Under the pieces are notes generated by a model. The model searched no databases and was not told the DNA's origin. It saw nothing but the letters and a program-made list of their open reading frames with translations. Below are positions 1-13,300 of a DNA stretch of 64,000 nt, piece after piece. A program made the translations under genes and the position numbers. This DNA is from Euryodendron excelsum (lineage: Eukaryota > Streptophyta > Magnoliopsida > Ericales > Pentaphylacaceae). Each line of letters begins with the position of its first letter. The first letter of the stretch is position 1. The stretch is taken from the NCBI GenBank assembly GCA_033060915.1, contig CM065384.1, positions 34,026,001-34,090,000 of the forward strand. The letters run 5' to 3'.

Positions 1-368
1 GGCAAGGTAAAAAAAATTTTGAAATTTGCAGGGTTAAGATAAAAATTTTAAAATTTAATGGGGGGCCAATATAGTATTTCATTTTACAAATAGACAAAAA
101 TACATGGGGTCTAAATAGATTTTTGAAAAAAATTAGGGAGGGCTGGGGCCCTAGCGTAGGTCCACCCCCGCGGCATGTAGCTCAGTGAATCGAAATGAAC
201 GGTGGGATGAATGGGGCGCACTTCGAACTTAATGGTCTGGGTTCAAGTATCACCTGGTGCACTTCAGCTTGTGTTTTGCAGGTATTTGAGATTGCTGGTA
301 TTTAACAAATTAAGAGTACAATAAACTGATGTAGTATAATGGCAAAAGGAAACTCTTAACTCAGACCT
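1..368. other. TE-derived intergenic DNA, possible SINE-like head
   Basis: No coding sequence is visible. Bases 1-170 are AT-rich and end in a GC-rich stretch (GGGAGGGCTGGGGCCC, then TCCACCCCCG). This resembles the right end of the CAG-type non-autonomous DNA elements seen at 46273 and 60026. Bases 173-275 contain TAGCTCAGTGA followed about 60 bp later by GGTTCAAGTAT, similar to the A and B boxes of a tRNA-derived polymerase III promoter, as in plant SINEs. I could not define a SINE tail or target duplication, so this stays tentative. Confidence 0.3.
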
Positions 369-371
369 TTA

Positions 372-626
372 CAGCCTGTTTGGAACTTGGGGGAGGAAAT
401 TAAAATTTTCCCTTCCTTTGCCCTTCTCTTGTTTAATTTCGCCTAAAAGAGAAAGGAACAGAAAGAGAAGGAAAAAAGGAGAAAAATATTTAAATCAACT
501 CTCTCTTCTTCCTTTACTTTCTTTTTATTTTCTTTGCAAAATTAAATAGAGAAGTAAAACTACTTTTTTTTATCATTTTTTCTTTCCTTTCCTTCCCATT
601 CCCTTCTCCAAGTTCCAAACAGGCTG
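372..626. mobile_element. Tourist/Harbinger-like MITE (255 bp)
   Basis: The ends are inverted repeats of about 19 bp: CAGCCTGTTTGGAACTTGG at the left (372-390) and its reverse complement at the right (608-626). The element is flanked by a 3-bp TTA duplication at 369-371 and 627-629. The interior is AT-rich and largely self-complementary, with a purine-rich left half and a pyrimidine-rich right half, and has no coding capacity. TTA/TAA target duplications plus a TGTTTGG core in the terminal repeat are typical of PIF/Harbinger-type (Tourist) MITEs. Confidence 0.75.
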
Positions 627-629
627 TTA

Positions 630-1388
630 AGGTGCTATGTACCATCACATTACATTGGAAAATGCTACACAACCTATTTCTTATCATATTTTCTCTCTTA
701 TAGGCAAAAATAAATAGATTCCGCGTACATGTATTTTTGTGGGACCCACGTTCTTGCAGTCAAAGGCAAGCCATATAAAAAAAATCATCATATGTAACTA
801 TCACTCCCGCGTGATACCTATTGCAGATGAGTATTTGTAAACTTTATGCAAAATTCACCATGAAGCGCTAAAATAATAGTGATTGGCACACCATCACTTG
901 GAATACCAATATTATGGACCAAAGTTAGCAATATAACTATCACTATGTGCCTAGCTGTAAACGGGATAAACTGCTTTCAAAATTAAACTTGAAAAAAGAA
1001 CAAACAACTTACTACTAATACGGGTTTCAGTGGAGACTTAGCTGTGACCCCACAGGTGTCCCAAGAAGTTAGGACTCTCCTCAAGTTCCAACATTTGTCC
1101 CTTAACGGTCCTATACTGACTTCAAAGAACCTTCCCCACTAAATTCGGCTCTCTCTCCAATCCCTTCCTTTTACTCAGTCTTTCCCATCACTTCCCCCCA
1201 GCAAAATCCGCACATATCAGACCTGTTCAGCTCAATGCTTCCCATATGGCCCTTTGCCTCTCTCTCTCTCGAACAGTTCTTTCTCATCTTCTGCATCACC
1301 AACTTCCTCATTCTCATTTTTGCATTCCTGAATCCATTGGAATTAATTGTTCTCTTTCTCTCCCCAGTTGTCTGCTATATATAAAAAA
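630..1388. promoter_or_regulatory. Upstream region of the LBD27-like gene
   Basis: There is no gene here. The last 250 bp are pyrimidine-rich (CTCTCTCTCTC near 1260) and look like promoter and 5' leader. A TATATATAA run sits only about 7 bp before the start codon, too close to act as the TATA box for that ATG, so transcription must begin further upstream. No in-frame ATG precedes the one at 1389. Confidence 0.45.
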
Positions 1389-2511
1389 ATGACCCTCAAG
1401 GGTGGCACAAGCCAAGCTTGTGCCGCGTGCAAATACCAGAGGAGGAAGTGCTCCTTGGGGTGTCCACTTGCACCATACTTCCCTCCTGAACATCCTAAGA
1501 TGTTCGAAAATGCACACAGGCTGTTTGGTGTGAGCAACATCTTGAAAATACTGAAGCATCTCAACCCAGGTCAGAAGGTGGAAGCCATGAAGTCCATCAT
1601 CTACCAAGCCAACATCCGCGACAGATACCCTGTCCATGGATGCTGCGCTGAAATTGCTCAACTCCAATACCAGATACGCCAGGACGAGGAAGAACTCTAT
1701 GCTGTTCTTTCACAACTGGCATTTTATCGACAACATCAACAACATGAAATCTCCTGCGCTCCCAATGATCCTACATCACAGTTACAACTGGGCATGGGGC
1801 CGCCAAGTAATTCCCTCTCTCTCTTCCACCACCAGGATGCTTCCCAACCTTTCCATGCTTCTGCTTCTGCTTCTGCATTGCCCATTGCATCCCATCACTC
1901 CTCCTACCCTATTAGCACCAATGTTGCTTACAATTCTTGTCACCTTGACAAGGACAATGTAGTCAATTCCACCTGGGCTCAACATCCATACAGTAATGGC
2001 AATAATAGCAACAACAACAATAACAATAACTATCCTATGGCAATGCAATTGCAATCTCAGTTGGTAGCCTTACAACAACTAACTATCCAACAGGAACCTG
2101 CCCAAGATGATGACGAGATGCATCAGTTCTTTGACACGATTGATGACAGACAGTCTTACATCGATTCTAAGGAGGCTTACAATTCAAGGTACGTTTATAA
2201 CGGCAGTTTAGAGTTACAAGAAGAAAGCGCAATGATGATAAAAAATAAAAAAACAATATACCTATCTGGGTACGGATACGGTTATGAATTGAGACAGTTC
2301 AGTATCTGATGATTGTAGAAAACAATATATATATATATATATATATATCCTCTGGTATTTTTGTTTCTTATTGATTTCTGATATGGCGATATAAATATGC
2401 ATGCACAGCTCGGATTCATCGTTGAAAGATACGACACAGTCCATTGAGCACGTCGCTGACAAAGAGTTAAAGAATGCCGCTGCATGCTTCAGTCTTACCA
2501 GTGTCAACTGA
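1389..2511 (+). CDS. LBD27: LOB-domain transcription factor, LBD27/SIDECAR POLLEN-like (2 exons)
   Basis: Plant-specific DNA-binding regulator acting in the nucleus. Arabidopsis LBD27 (SIDECAR POLLEN) is needed for asymmetric microspore division. Exons are 1389-2188 and 2409-2511, giving 300 aa. The donor is CAAG|GTACGT and the acceptor GCACAG|CTCGG. Residues 10-24 form the zinc-binding C block, CAACKYQRRKCSLGC (CX2CX6CX3C). The GAS block follows (FENAHRLFGVSNILKIL), ending near PVHGCCAEI, then a short coiled segment. The middle is rich in Ser, His and Gln, with an Asn run coded by an AAC/AAT microsatellite (about 1996-2029). The short second exon encodes a tail ending CFSLTSVN that I recognise from LBD27/LBD22 proteins. 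Reading through the intron gives a spurious C-terminus ending ELRQFSI. The start is the first in-frame ATG, and MTLKGGT matches the family N-terminus. LBD22 is the main alternative name. Confidence 0.88.
2325..2348. repeat. (AT)n microsatellite in the LBD27 intron
   Basis: About 12 uninterrupted AT dinucleotides lie inside the 220-bp intron 2189-2408. They are likely to vary in length between individuals. Confidence 0.9.
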
Positions 2512-4384
2512 TCAAGGAGCTAGAAAAGAGTTAAGGAGAAGATTAGCAGACTGGCCTGACTTTTATTGTGACTCCATTTTGTTTTTTGCTTTTTTATATT
2601 GATTTGGTAGAGTAAATTTTGCAATTTTGAGTGCCTTTTTCTCTTCTGTTATATTCTATTCTTTTGTTGCTTCGGTAATTTTAGACATTTTGCTGTTGAT
2701 TCCATTGTAGATCATTTTCTTGTTTTGAGCACCTTCAATTTACAAATGAAAATTGCAGAAGTTTTTAGTCTAAAACGAAATCTAATTCTGAAGTTTAATG
2801 TGTGAAATATGTTGCACAATTATTTCGTGAACTCAGAAGTTTGAGTGATAATAAAGAACCTAGCAAATTTTTACCTATAAAAAATTAGACCTCACAACCA
2901 TCACTGTACATAACCCAACACCTAATTATATTTCATTTTTAAAATCATCTTCATCTAGTTTCACATACAAGAAGTCCCACATAGATGATGTTGGGAATAG
3001 CCTAGTCTCAATTTTGAGAATTTAACTCAAAGAAAATTACTGATCTCCACCTGGATGGGCTCTAGCAACACATTCAAAGACTCAGGCTTATATATTATCC
3101 AAATTGTTCACCTCTGGAACTTTCACAATCAATACCCATTCATCATTTATGAGTTTTTTTTTTACAATTATCATAAAGGTCAACACAAAATATATGTCTC
3201 TGAAACATGAAAACTTCTTATTTGGGTACATAGCAAAGATAGTCTGAATAGTACTCTATGGGGGATTCTCAGTCCCCAAAATTTTGAATATCTATACCTG
3301 TCCTCCAATTCTGAAAGTGATTTTTTGAAAGCTCCACTGCTCCAACCACACATGGAAAATAGGTTTGGAAGATTATGTCCCTCAACTACAAATGAAGTTT
3401 GGGCACAGCTGTTCATGCCAATATACAAAACAATAAACACCAAATTCCAGACTTGACAATAGATATTCAGATAAAAGTAAAACTATCTTTGTGGATTAAG
3501 AAAAATAAATGCATCTTTGTTGTAAAGAAAGAATACGAGATTAGGTCATAATAAACAACCTTAAATCACGTAACTGATGATGAATTATCTAACGCATTTT
3601 CATTCAATGGTTCAGTTCTTAACTTGATAGGTTTTGTGTGGAAATACTATAGTGCTCTGTCCATTGACTAAATCATCATCTGTTATGTTGAGTTTAATAG
3701 AGTGTGGTGGAAAGAAAACTACCTCTTCCAAGTTCAATGGAGCTTATCACTTGTTCTGTGTTGTGTCTGTCAAGGATTTTGTTCAGACTTCAGAGAGTTT
3801 GGGTTAAGTACTACAGGGCTTTTGGAGGCACGTCACCTGGTTTGAAGTAGTATCATTTTTTAACCGATGATTTAGAAACCATGAAGGAGAAACCTCGGGA
3901 AAACAAGTTTCTAAGTGTCTTAATAAAGCAAGCTGGGCCTACAAGGGTGGCTACAGCAGAATGGTTTCAAGCCATAGGAAGGTTCCAATCTTTCATTCTG
4001 TAAAGTTTCGCGTGCTGTAGTATTTTGGAGGGCATGTGAAATGTATTAAGCATAAGAAAGTGATAGTGTCTTCTTTGCCTTCAGGCAATGTTATCATTTG
4101 GCAGAACCCAGTCAAAAGGCAAGCATAATCTAAAAAGAAGCATTGAGCTTCGTATGGACTTTCACATTTGTTAGTTATTTACACCCGACTATGAAACCAA
4201 AAACAATTTTGTTTGCAAGCAAAAAGAGAGTTCATATATCTTTACAAACAAAAATATGTTTATTGTAAGGAATAGATAGTGGTTTCATAAAATCCCAAGT
4301 TTTCACAGCTATATCAATATACCATTATTTTGTATAAAAAGTAGCTTAAGATAACAAGCTTTTTAAACTCACTATCGATGCATG
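2512..4384. other. Intergenic region between two convergent genes
   Basis: This is AT-rich DNA holding the 3' regions of the LBD27-like gene (+) and the BTSL gene (-), whose stop codons face each other. No ORF with recognisable homology occurs. The stretch around 2960-3010 (AAGTCCCACATAGATGATG...) resembles ends of common dispersed plant repeats, but I could not delimit an element. Confidence 0.5.
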
Positions 4385-7300
4385 TCATAGAAGCCTGGTG
4401 TTGTATGAACCACAGTGAGAGCATTTGTGATAGAGCCAATGGAATGAAGCAGCTCCTCTCTTCTCACAATCATTGCATAATATTACCTGAAAATTGTTCC
4501 GTAATGAAATAAATATGCTGTCTTGTGACATTTCACAAGATGGAAGATATTTAAGAATGACCAAGTAAGAAAAGAACGTCATCAACCTGAGTCTGGCCAG
4601 AATACTCATCTGGAATTTTCTCTTCTGCCAATAATGCATCTAACATTCCAAAATACACCTGAAAGATACCATTTTAGCATTTATGAATTGCAACCTTCCA
4701 AAATGTACGATATAGATGATTCAGCTTGCTTAAAGAACTGAATTAGACTAACACGCAAATTAATGCTGGGGCACCTGGCCCGAGCACAAGTTAATTACAG
4801 TTGACAACACTCGTGTTTTTCTTTCTTTAAATTGACACATACAGAATCAAGGTGGTAGCAATAATGCGATGAATTATTTTACGAAACACTTTAGAATGAC
4901 ATCATTGAGAAGAGGCAAAGAGATCTTTGTGGGTGAGCTTCCCTGCAAGAAAAAATAGTAATTGGCGAACAAGGAATTTCAAATGTTAACCAACAAGCAA
5001 TACAATTAAAAGGAACAGAAATGACTTTAGCATGTCCATGATCAGCTTTTTTTTACATTTGAATAGATATGCCTTCTGAAGATACCCATTAGTGAGAGAG
5101 GAAAAAAAGGGGAAAAATACAGAAGTCAGCAGTGGATAAATTGATTCTCCTGATGTACAGGGGGAAATGAGAACAACAGAGTTGAGATCAATAGAAAGGA
5201 AAAGGTAAGTTTTGACAAATAACCCAATTTATTGGTTGCCGTTTGGCAGCAGGAAGAAACTAAGTGAAGAAATTTAGTGGTGGATTTACAAGCAAGTTAT
5301 TTATCAAACTATGGTCCCTGGAGAAAGTTTCAACCCTCAATTAAATAACCACGAATTCAAAGAAGGTCAATGGAGAGCGTGGAAGAGCTAAAGTAGAGAC
5401 CATATATTTTCAAATATTACCAGTGAATATGATAGATTTCAATACACTAGAGTACAAGGTAACTCTACGTAACAATTTTGTTCTCACTATGGGCACAAGC
5501 TTCAAGAGCCAGAAAAGTAATTAAAATAACTGATCTCTGATGAAAAGAATTATAGCTACCACATGAAATTGGTCTGTATGGTCTAACCCAGAATATTTTC
5601 ATGAATTACTTGAGGCCTGATTAGATTTCTATATCTCTACAAAAAAGTTACAACTAAACTTCTCTCCAATGCAATCCTAAAAGATTGGATCTGCAGCCTG
5701 TAGGGGAACTATCCAAACAAGCTATGCATAAAGGTAGTATGTCTTGCAGAATTTTATCATATTTTGGTTACTCTAGACAGTCACCAATAGAAAAGAGTGT
5801 TAAAAAGTCCATCATCTCAAAGAAACTTGTTTCCCTTATTCTTAAGTTCCAGAATTAAGTAGAGCAGTTAAACACCTATTGGCCCCATTCCCTCTTCACT
5901 TGAAGTGCTGGAGTTTTAACACGCAAAAAATGTTCCAACCCATTTAGGCAACCATGAGAAACTATAAGTACCCATCTCAAAAGCACATACAGAGTACAAT
6001 CACAGATGATAAATTATATATGCAACAGTTTATTACTATCAAGTGAACACATACCCCCAAGTTATGTCAATGGATAACAAGAATAGTAAAAAATAGTCAA
6101 AAAATAAAATATTATAGAGAGTACATGGTGGCTAACCTGCATGTCGCCAAGTGACTTGCTACATATTGGGCAGGTGTAGTGAATACAAGTGTAGTCCTAA
6201 AAATAGCATCAGAGAGCATTTGTAAATTAGTCTGAATACATATACAATGCTACGAAGAATAGGTGGAGAATTATGCGTGAATCAAATACCTGAAAGCATG
6301 CTGAGTGCATCAAATGTCCACACGGAAGGGCCTTAACAGGAGAGCTAGATGTGAAAATATACTCATGACATATTGGGCAGTTATCCTCAAAACACTTCTC
6401 TCTGCATATATGCACTGAAAGAGACCTTGACATGCAAGCATTGCAATTCATGCAGTGGAAATAGTCAATGCCCAGTCCTTTCCCAACTCGGCACAGGTTA
6501 CAATAAGGGCAGTGGTAGATATCCCTGTCCAACACCCTCCATGTCAGCAATCTCCATAAAATGAAACATCCAGTGTCATGATACCAAAAGGTTAACCTAG
6601 GTCCTTGCCATCTTTTGGACACAGAGAGAGAGAGAGACCATAGCAGTAAAAACATCAAACATACAAACAACCATTGGAAGTATTTAAGGCATTATACTAC
6701 CATTGCCACTGTGTTACGAATACAAACAGAATCAAGGTTGCCTTAGAGCTAGTTCACTAGGGTTTTTTTTAACATATCACTTCCAAAGTCATGTCCCATA
6801 ACAAGAATGTTCAGAATTTGAACACTGCCGCTATTGGACACCCGACATTTGGCCATTACGCACAATAAATCTCAAACGATAAATTTACAATTTTGCATCA
6901 AACTTAGAATAATAAAAGGAATTAATAAATTTAAGGCAGTATAATGCAACATAAATGTAAGGAAATGTCACAAGAACAGGTTTAAACACACATACACATG
7001 CAGGCTAGATTCATTGCTCAAGTTCCTGGGGGAAAGGAAGGTACTGATCTTATTGATTTCACCATGATATCGAATAGAACCAAAATAAGAATACCCTTCC
7101 TACGATATGTCGATAAACAGAACCCTCACTTATGGTTAAAAGGGAGATGTGCTTTGTTAGGGCTCGCCCAAATCTGTTTGGTGTTTAATCCTTGCTCCCC
7201 TGTATCTTTGATTCAAAGAAGTCTCCTTTTCATAATGGCCAGTTAACTGTCTAAGGTATCAATTCTTCAACATCCTACACTTATTTGTCTTCAATATATC

Positions 7301-10300
7301 ATTCTGTACATTTTTCCTACTTATCATAGATGCAAATATGTTTCCATGTGCGCTAGATATACACTCATACTTGGACAAAGAGTACAGTTCAACTCTAGTC
7401 TAAACACATAGTTAAATACTGCAATATATTTTCAATATTGACCCAAACACTTAAACTGTCAGCAAGCATCTTCCTCTGGGCATGCAAACACTCTCGATTC
7501 AAGTGCTACAACATAGTGATCAAAATCATAAGCCTCCTTGGCTTCTATAATCTTTGCATTTTCATCCTTTGACTTCATTTATAGTCCTACATAATACATA
7601 TTTGCTATTCCTTCCTCATCTTCACCTTTGCTTTGTCTAAAATTATATATAAGAATATATTCATGCACCATTAGCTTATTATCACCATCCACATCCTTGA
7701 ATAAAGTAAACTTTAGATACATATACAAGACAAGAAGTATGAAATTCATATTAACTCGATACAACTCTTGTAAGCTGTTGATTCTTTTTCCCTTTAGAGT
7801 ATTCTTGACAAACTCATTAACTAAGAAGAGCTAATGAATTAGGGGTGGGCCGGTGGCTCTACAAGAGGTAGGGTTCTATGGAAGGGCTGGTCTGCCAAGT
7901 GGAATCAGCTTAATACATATAGAAACTTCACATAATTAAGCTTTACGTATCACTCTAATGCACATATTGATGCTGAGCATATTGAGCCTATGACGGAACA
8001 ATGCCAAAGAAAACAGTTCAGCTTAAATTGACAAGTTCTCACGATGGAGGATATCAGATACTGTTTCTTTATCGTAATAAGATTGATAACAATTATCAAT
8101 CATGACAAGGTTTGTTGGATAGCTTGGTACAGATTGATGGGCCCATGTCCTAATAGCTTAAGTTTTGGGGACAATCGTTGACTTAACATGGTATCAGAGC
8201 TCTAGTTCCATGAAGTCCTAGACTCAAGTCTTGTGGTATGTGTTTATTCTCCCGTTATGTTTTTGCACCCTGTTTACTTCAGTTTGTGTGTTCATCTGGT
8301 TCTCTCTCCGCACGTGATATGGAGTCGCACATGAGGGATTGTGTTAGATAGCTTGATGCACATTGTTGGGCCCATTTCCAACAAAGATTATGCTTTTGGG
8401 ACAACGGTGACTTAACAAGATTAATAGAACACTCGTCCATTCTAGAATAAGGGAGCGTGAAGTCAAAAAGTAGTTGCAGTATACACTCTATAATTGCTTT
8501 TAGAAAATCATGGAAAAGTATGTTCAAATTTCTCTCCAGGAAGACAGATAATTTCTTGCACGGCGATTAAAACTATTAGCAGAGAAAAATAATTCAACTA
8601 TCTAAAAGCATTGAACTGTTAATTTCCATAAAAAGAGCAAAAACTAAACTAGGTCAATCTGGGACATCACCTCTCATCATCAAACAATTTGCAGATCCTG
8701 CAGTAGTATTTTGCCATGGATAAGTTATTACAAGAAACAGTTGAGCATGTGGGACCTATTGGCTGAATCATCAAGCATTTCATACACATCATCTTAGCAG
8801 TAGCTTTCCTGCTTGCATTTTTTAAGTAGCAGAAAAATGGTAAGAAGAGGGGTTGAAAACTTCAAACAGATGAAGTTTAGAAGCAGAAACTTAAAGCATG
8901 ATATAGATACCTATCCATAGAGTGATCAGCCACATCATCATGGCAACGCCTGCATGTATAAAGCCGGTTGCAACAAGCAGCAACTAGCTTACAGTTCCTC
9001 TTGTAGTGTTCGCAACCAAAAGTTAATTTGAGTGGGTCCTGATAAGATGGACACTGACCTGGAACTTCTTCATTGTTATTTGAGACGGGAACTCCTGAAT
9101 GAGATTTCTGTTGTGTAATAATCCAGCGGCTGACACACCAGAAAAGCTTCAGTCAGATTTGATATATGCATTTCACATACATCCAAGCATTGCACAAAAA
9201 GAAGAAAAGAAAATTAAGGTCCATGCATAATAATGTCAAACAACATCCCAGCGGCACCTGTGATGAATAGACCAAAGTAGGGATATAAATTCACTCTATG
9301 GTACATGAACTCTTCTAAAATTGTAAAATACCCATGTCGGATGCTCGACACTAAAGTAAGGATATAGGATGTGTCCAGCATGTCTAGTTGGACATACACC
9401 CATTAAATATGCCTAAGTAGTATGAGTTTACATCATAACTATGCATAAGACTCCGATTCTATGCATAAAATACTCTATAGTAGTTTGTAAACACCATTTT
9501 ACCCTAAAATATATATATATATATATATTTTAAAAATATGAAATCTAACCATGTCATGGAATGCTTGGACAAGATAATTAGATAAATCTGGCAGTTAGAC
9601 ATATACCCGCACCCTTAATTTTTGGTCAAGTCACTTAACTAGTTTTTAATTTTTATTTTTGCGTATGAGCCATTAATTTAATGCAACCATAGATATGTAA
9701 TAACGCATTTAAGTTTGTATTGTGTTTTGATTGAGTTTGAAATGAGTGAATTGGTTAGTTATTGAGGATCATGTAAATTATTATATTTTTACCAGGGAAA
9801 TTCTCTAGGTACCAAAGCACTTATGCACATGTTAAAATGATGTCTGCCTGTCATGCTAACAGATCATCTGATATTAATATTTACAGGGAACTCGAAATTT
9901 CCTCTTAAGAAAAACAGAAATGAAGATAAAAGTATTTATAATCACCTCATTAGCAGGTTCTGCATAATGTATGATTTCTTTTGAGGATCCAAAGTCGAGT
10001 CGCGGGATATTCTTCTTATTGCAGCCTCCAGTTCTTCTTGACTCATTATGGGAAGGTGCTCCTGATATCTGAAGCCTTGACTGACTTGCACATGTTGGCT
10101 AGGTTTATCAGCTTGCTTGATGACCTCTGCTAATTCCTTGCATCTCTTCTTCTCAACCTCACTAGAAAATTCAGAACCATCTGAAGATTGGTGATTATTA
10201 AGGTTTCCACCAGAGACCTTTCCTTTATCATCCATATTGTGATTTGCAGACAGATTATTATCAGAACCAGCAGAATTGTTCTGTATAAATTTAGCGCCTT

Positions 10301-13300
10301 TTTCATCCAGTGTTTTATCTTGATCATCAAAGCCTTTGTTCGACAGATATGTTGAGAGGACTTTCATTGGGTCTGCAATCCAAGGAGGACAAATATTTGA
10401 CTCCTCTTCCACCTTAACTATATCATACCTCTCCATACCTTCCCACCATTCTCCTAACCATTCATCAAACATTGTATTCTTGGTAGTCTTGTGCCATAAG
10501 GACATCATGGCCTGTTGTTCTTCTGGTGTCAAAGATGCCATGAGCCAGGGTATCATTTCTTGTAGAATTTCAGCTCTTGTTCTGCCAAGCATGCATCCTA
10601 TGATCTTTTCTTGCTCTTCAATGGAGAAGCATTCTCTAAATAAGGGCCAAAGTTCAATTTCTTCACGGTCGACATGGTCACACAGTACTTTATGCATAGA
10701 TTTGCACATATCATGGAGCTTTAAACATAGTTGACGGTAGTTTAGCATTCTCTGATCGTGTACATCCATGTCAATGCTACAAACTGAAACATGCAACCCA
10801 GAAATCTCATCTAGGGCGAGGGATATCTTATTGAAAAGTTCAACTTCCAGTTTGTGGTCAATGGTATAGGATACGCTAATGTTTGAGGCATTTCCCTTTG
10901 CCTCCAGAGCCGGAAAAGCAATATCATCCTCCGAATCACTATGAATTTGATATAGAAATCGTACCAGATGGAAGCGCCTATGGAAATCCACGAGGACTGC
11001 AACATTTTCTCCCAACTTAGCTGAAACATTGACAAGGTACTCCAAATCTTTCTTGAGAGCTTTGTGGAATAAAAAGATGTGGTCCACTGGTCTTGGTTCA
11101 AGATTGAAAATGGAACTAGCACCACGATTCTTAGCAGGAAATTTTGGAAAAGGAGATAAAATCTTTAATGTTCGAGGGGAGAATATTTGTAAATGGACCC
11201 TATTAGAATATGATGTGCTGTACTTCTGAGTAGTCATACCATCAGGAGGTGAAGAACTAGAAGCACATAACTTGGCCTTGATGGCTGTGTGTGGCTGTGA
11301 TGCTCCAGGGTCAGAGCTGTTGCTAGGTTGTATATTTGAAAGTAAGGAACAAAATGTGTAATCCTCCTTGAAATACTCGGTCAGAAAAGAGCTTCTGCTC
11401 TTGAACATCTCCTGCAAGTCTTTTCTGAATTTGTCGACGGAGGTTTTACCTGAGTAACCCATGCGTACCCACTCACACAAGAGAAGTGCAAAAGTTTGCT
11501 TGTTAGACAGAGGACCTCCCTGCTTTAAACTGTTTAGTACGGAGTTACATTCATCCTCAGATAAATGAGCAGAGAACCAAGTAATTGTGCTCTTCAGCAG
11601 CCCAAGTGGCATAGTACGAAGGCTTATGTATAGTAGCCACTGCTGAAATTCATGAGTGCAGTTCTTGGTAATGAAAGGGAAAACCTGACAGAAACTGAAA
11701 AATGTCAGGTCACTACAATAAAAGTAGACTTCTTGTAGACAAAGAAGAAGACTTACTAAGTTGTGAGGAACTTTTATAAGTTGCAACTGGAAGTGAAGTT
11801 ACTTATCACTGGATTTGAATTACTATTGATTGTTTAAAAGTGTTTTTAAGATGCAAGTTTGGAAGGCTGATTTTCCCCTCCAAAATAGTTTTTCTCAACT
11901 TCTTTCTTTTGACAGAACCGTATCATGAAGAACAGCGTACCTCTATCTCTAGCAAAGCCAAGCGTTCACTGATTCCCATCACAAATAACTCCAGTTCCCC
12001 ACAAAGCTTCTCCACAAAGTTGCACAAAGGCAGCCCATTTTGAGCGTTATGGTAGAGCAAACTCTGTAAACCTTCAATTTGACTTTCATCGTAGAATCTT
12101 TCTTGGAAATGAAATAGGCAGCCATTGGCAAGTTCATTTAATACGGGTTTAAAAATTTTATCCAATGCAGTGCTGCAAATTAGAAGCATTCCTTTAGAAA
12201 AAAAGAATTGAAAAGACTCGCAGAACAGAATAAAAATTAGGTAAGATCTTCTGCTCGACACCTCAATCAAGAAGGAAGGCCTTGACTAAAGTAGTTGTTT
12301 TCTGCAACATGGAAAGTACCTGTAGGAGATAAGGACATCTGCAAAAAATTTTAGCCGGACAATTACTGAACCTAATGTTGAAAAGTTTTTTGAGCTTCTT
12401 ATTTGGTATAGGTCCTTCAAAATGTCTTGAAAATCTTTTCTGATGGCACCATGCCAAAGATGAAGACCATCAATAGGAGCGCGCTTAACAGTTGTCTTGC
12501 AAGATGCTTTCTTCCACCCCCATTTTTCTCCATGAAAACTATTAGATGAATACATTTTACGTATATCCTTTGGACTTGCTAGCAAATCAGGAACCTCAGC
12601 TCCTTTTCCAATTTTGGTGTAGGCCGCAGATGAAGACGGATTATTGTTATGAAGCCAAGAAATTACCACCTTCAAGATAAGAGTTGAACTTGTTTCAATC
12701 AGATATTAATCTGAAGTAGAGCCAAAAACAAGGTCAAGGTCTACCTGTTGCAGTAGTTTTTCCTCAGGTACAACTTCTTTGATACAATGCATAATATCCT
12801 CTTGTTCATCTGGGGAAACGAAAGAAGTCAACCATGGTAAAAATTCCTCCAACAGCACTATAGGGGCACTACACAAAAACTGCCAAATAAGTGAAGCCTG
12901 CTCTTTGCAAGAGAATTCCCTCATCAGCAAAGGAAAAACCTGCACAAAAATGAGTACTGTTTACAAATACACCAGAGTCAAAATTCATAATGAGGTGTAT
13001 ATTCTTGGTCCACTGCTAGAAAAGACCAAAAAAAAAATGAAAATGAAGAGAAATGAGGTACTAATTTTTCTTTCTTTCTTGTGTTTGTTTAAGCAAAGAA
13101 AGTGTAGCAAAATCTAGGAAAGGAAGATTTCAATGTCCTCTATATGGCGGTTGTACTAATTTCTCATACCTCAACATCCATTCTAAATTATTTCCAAATA
13201 TCTCCTCATTTTAGAACAAAAATATGGAAAAAAGAAGACATTTTTTTAAAAAAAATCCTCCCCATTTCTTTTCTTTTCTTTTCCTCCTCCTAAGCCAACC

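Noticed and set aside
1374..1382. TATATATAA as TATA box of the LBD27-like gene
   Set aside because: It is only about 7 bp from the start codon, too close for the initiation site to precede the ATG.
6998..7246. 82-codon plus-strand frame in a BTSL intron
   Set aside because: No recognisable domain, and it lies in intronic repeat-like DNA.
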